Below are positions 63,890 through 64,000 of a DNA stretch of 64,000 nt, piece after piece. Made by a program: the position numbers and the translations under genes. Source of the DNA: Pseudomonas syringae (GTDB lineage: Bacteria; Pseudomonadota; Gammaproteobacteria; Pseudomonadales; Pseudomonadaceae); the NCBI RefSeq assembly GCF_000737245.1, contig NZ_JPQU01000020.1, forward strand, positions 54,833 through 118,832, written 5' to 3'. Position 1 is the stretch's first letter. Each line of letters begins with the position of its first letter. The notes under the pieces are model-generated. The model did not search any database. It was not told where the DNA came from and saw only the letters and a list, made by a program, of their open reading frames with translations.

Positions 63890-63976
63890 GTAGGAGCGCG
63901 CTTGCCCGCGAGTGGTTTTTTCAAACGAAGAATTAATCGATTGAACTGACGCTATCGCGGGCAAGCGCGCTCCTAC
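63890..63976. repeat. REP hairpin (GTAGGAGC variant)
   Basis: GTAGGAGCGCGCTTGCCCGCGA faces TCGCGGGCAAGCGCGCTCCTAC. It follows argO at the window end. Confidence 0.85.
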
Positions 63977-64000
63977 AGGAGTGATCTCAATATTGGCGCG

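Overview
The window is chromosomal DNA of a fluorescent Pseudomonas (P. fluorescens/P. putida type). This is inferred from MvaT, a TtgABC/MexAB-OprM pump with a TtgR-type operator, the pcaR-pcaIJF-pcaT order, the OlsBA pair, PykA and at least thirteen REP/REPIN hairpins built on GTGGGAGC(G) or GTAGGAGC ends. It is mostly core and shell genome. I see no prophage, plasmid, CRISPR array, rRNA or tRNA gene, or intact insertion sequence.

Layout. 0-5.2 kb: the 3' tip of a BglX-type beta-glucosidase, then a two-component system (MifSR/DctBD family) and an MHS-family dicarboxylate permease with a clear sigma54 promoter and two palindromic activator sites. 5.4-8.6 kb: a secreted 13-residue tandem-repeat protein, a flavin reductase-like protein, two small minus-strand genes and an AraC regulator. 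8.7-14.6 kb: an AruI-like ThDP decarboxylase, a DHA2 drug exporter, a soluble tandem-Cache protein and an orphan DUF3396 (type VI immunity-like) gene. 14.9-21.6 kb: ttgR and ttgABC. 21.6-27.2 kb: the lower beta-ketoadipate pathway (pcaT, F, J, I, R) with recognisable PcaR operators and a possible small RNA diverging from pcaR.

28-34.8 kb: a Pit phosphate transporter, a HerA-like ATPase and a coupled three-gene operon (GT4 glycosyltransferase, DUF2334 deacetylase-like protein, LPG-synthase-like flippase) that looks like an uncharacterised envelope glycan or glycolipid system. 35-38.4 kb: purU, mvaT (with a MITE-like element in its upstream region) and sbcB. 38.5-45.4 kb: a translationally coupled RDD-SpoIIM-DUF4129-DUF4350-MoxR-DUF58 operon. 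45.5-52.3 kb: PilZ, TPR lipoprotein, pykA, a 2Fe-2S flavoreductase overlapping a diguanylate cyclase, and a class I fumarase.

52.6-64 kb: a cardiolipin synthase-YceI pair, a small Cys-rich protein and a serine hydrolase; the ornithine-lipid operon olsBA behind 11-bp-spaced Pho-box-like repeats and overlapping acpH tail to tail; an ArsR regulator plus Old Yellow Enzyme preceded by strong palindromes; a coiled-coil membrane protein, an extended SDR, and the divergent argP/argO pair. Several clusters concern the envelope (RND pump, ornithine lipid, cardiolipin, the glycan operon) and several concern organic-acid use (dicarboxylate permease, pca genes, fumarase, pyruvate kinase).
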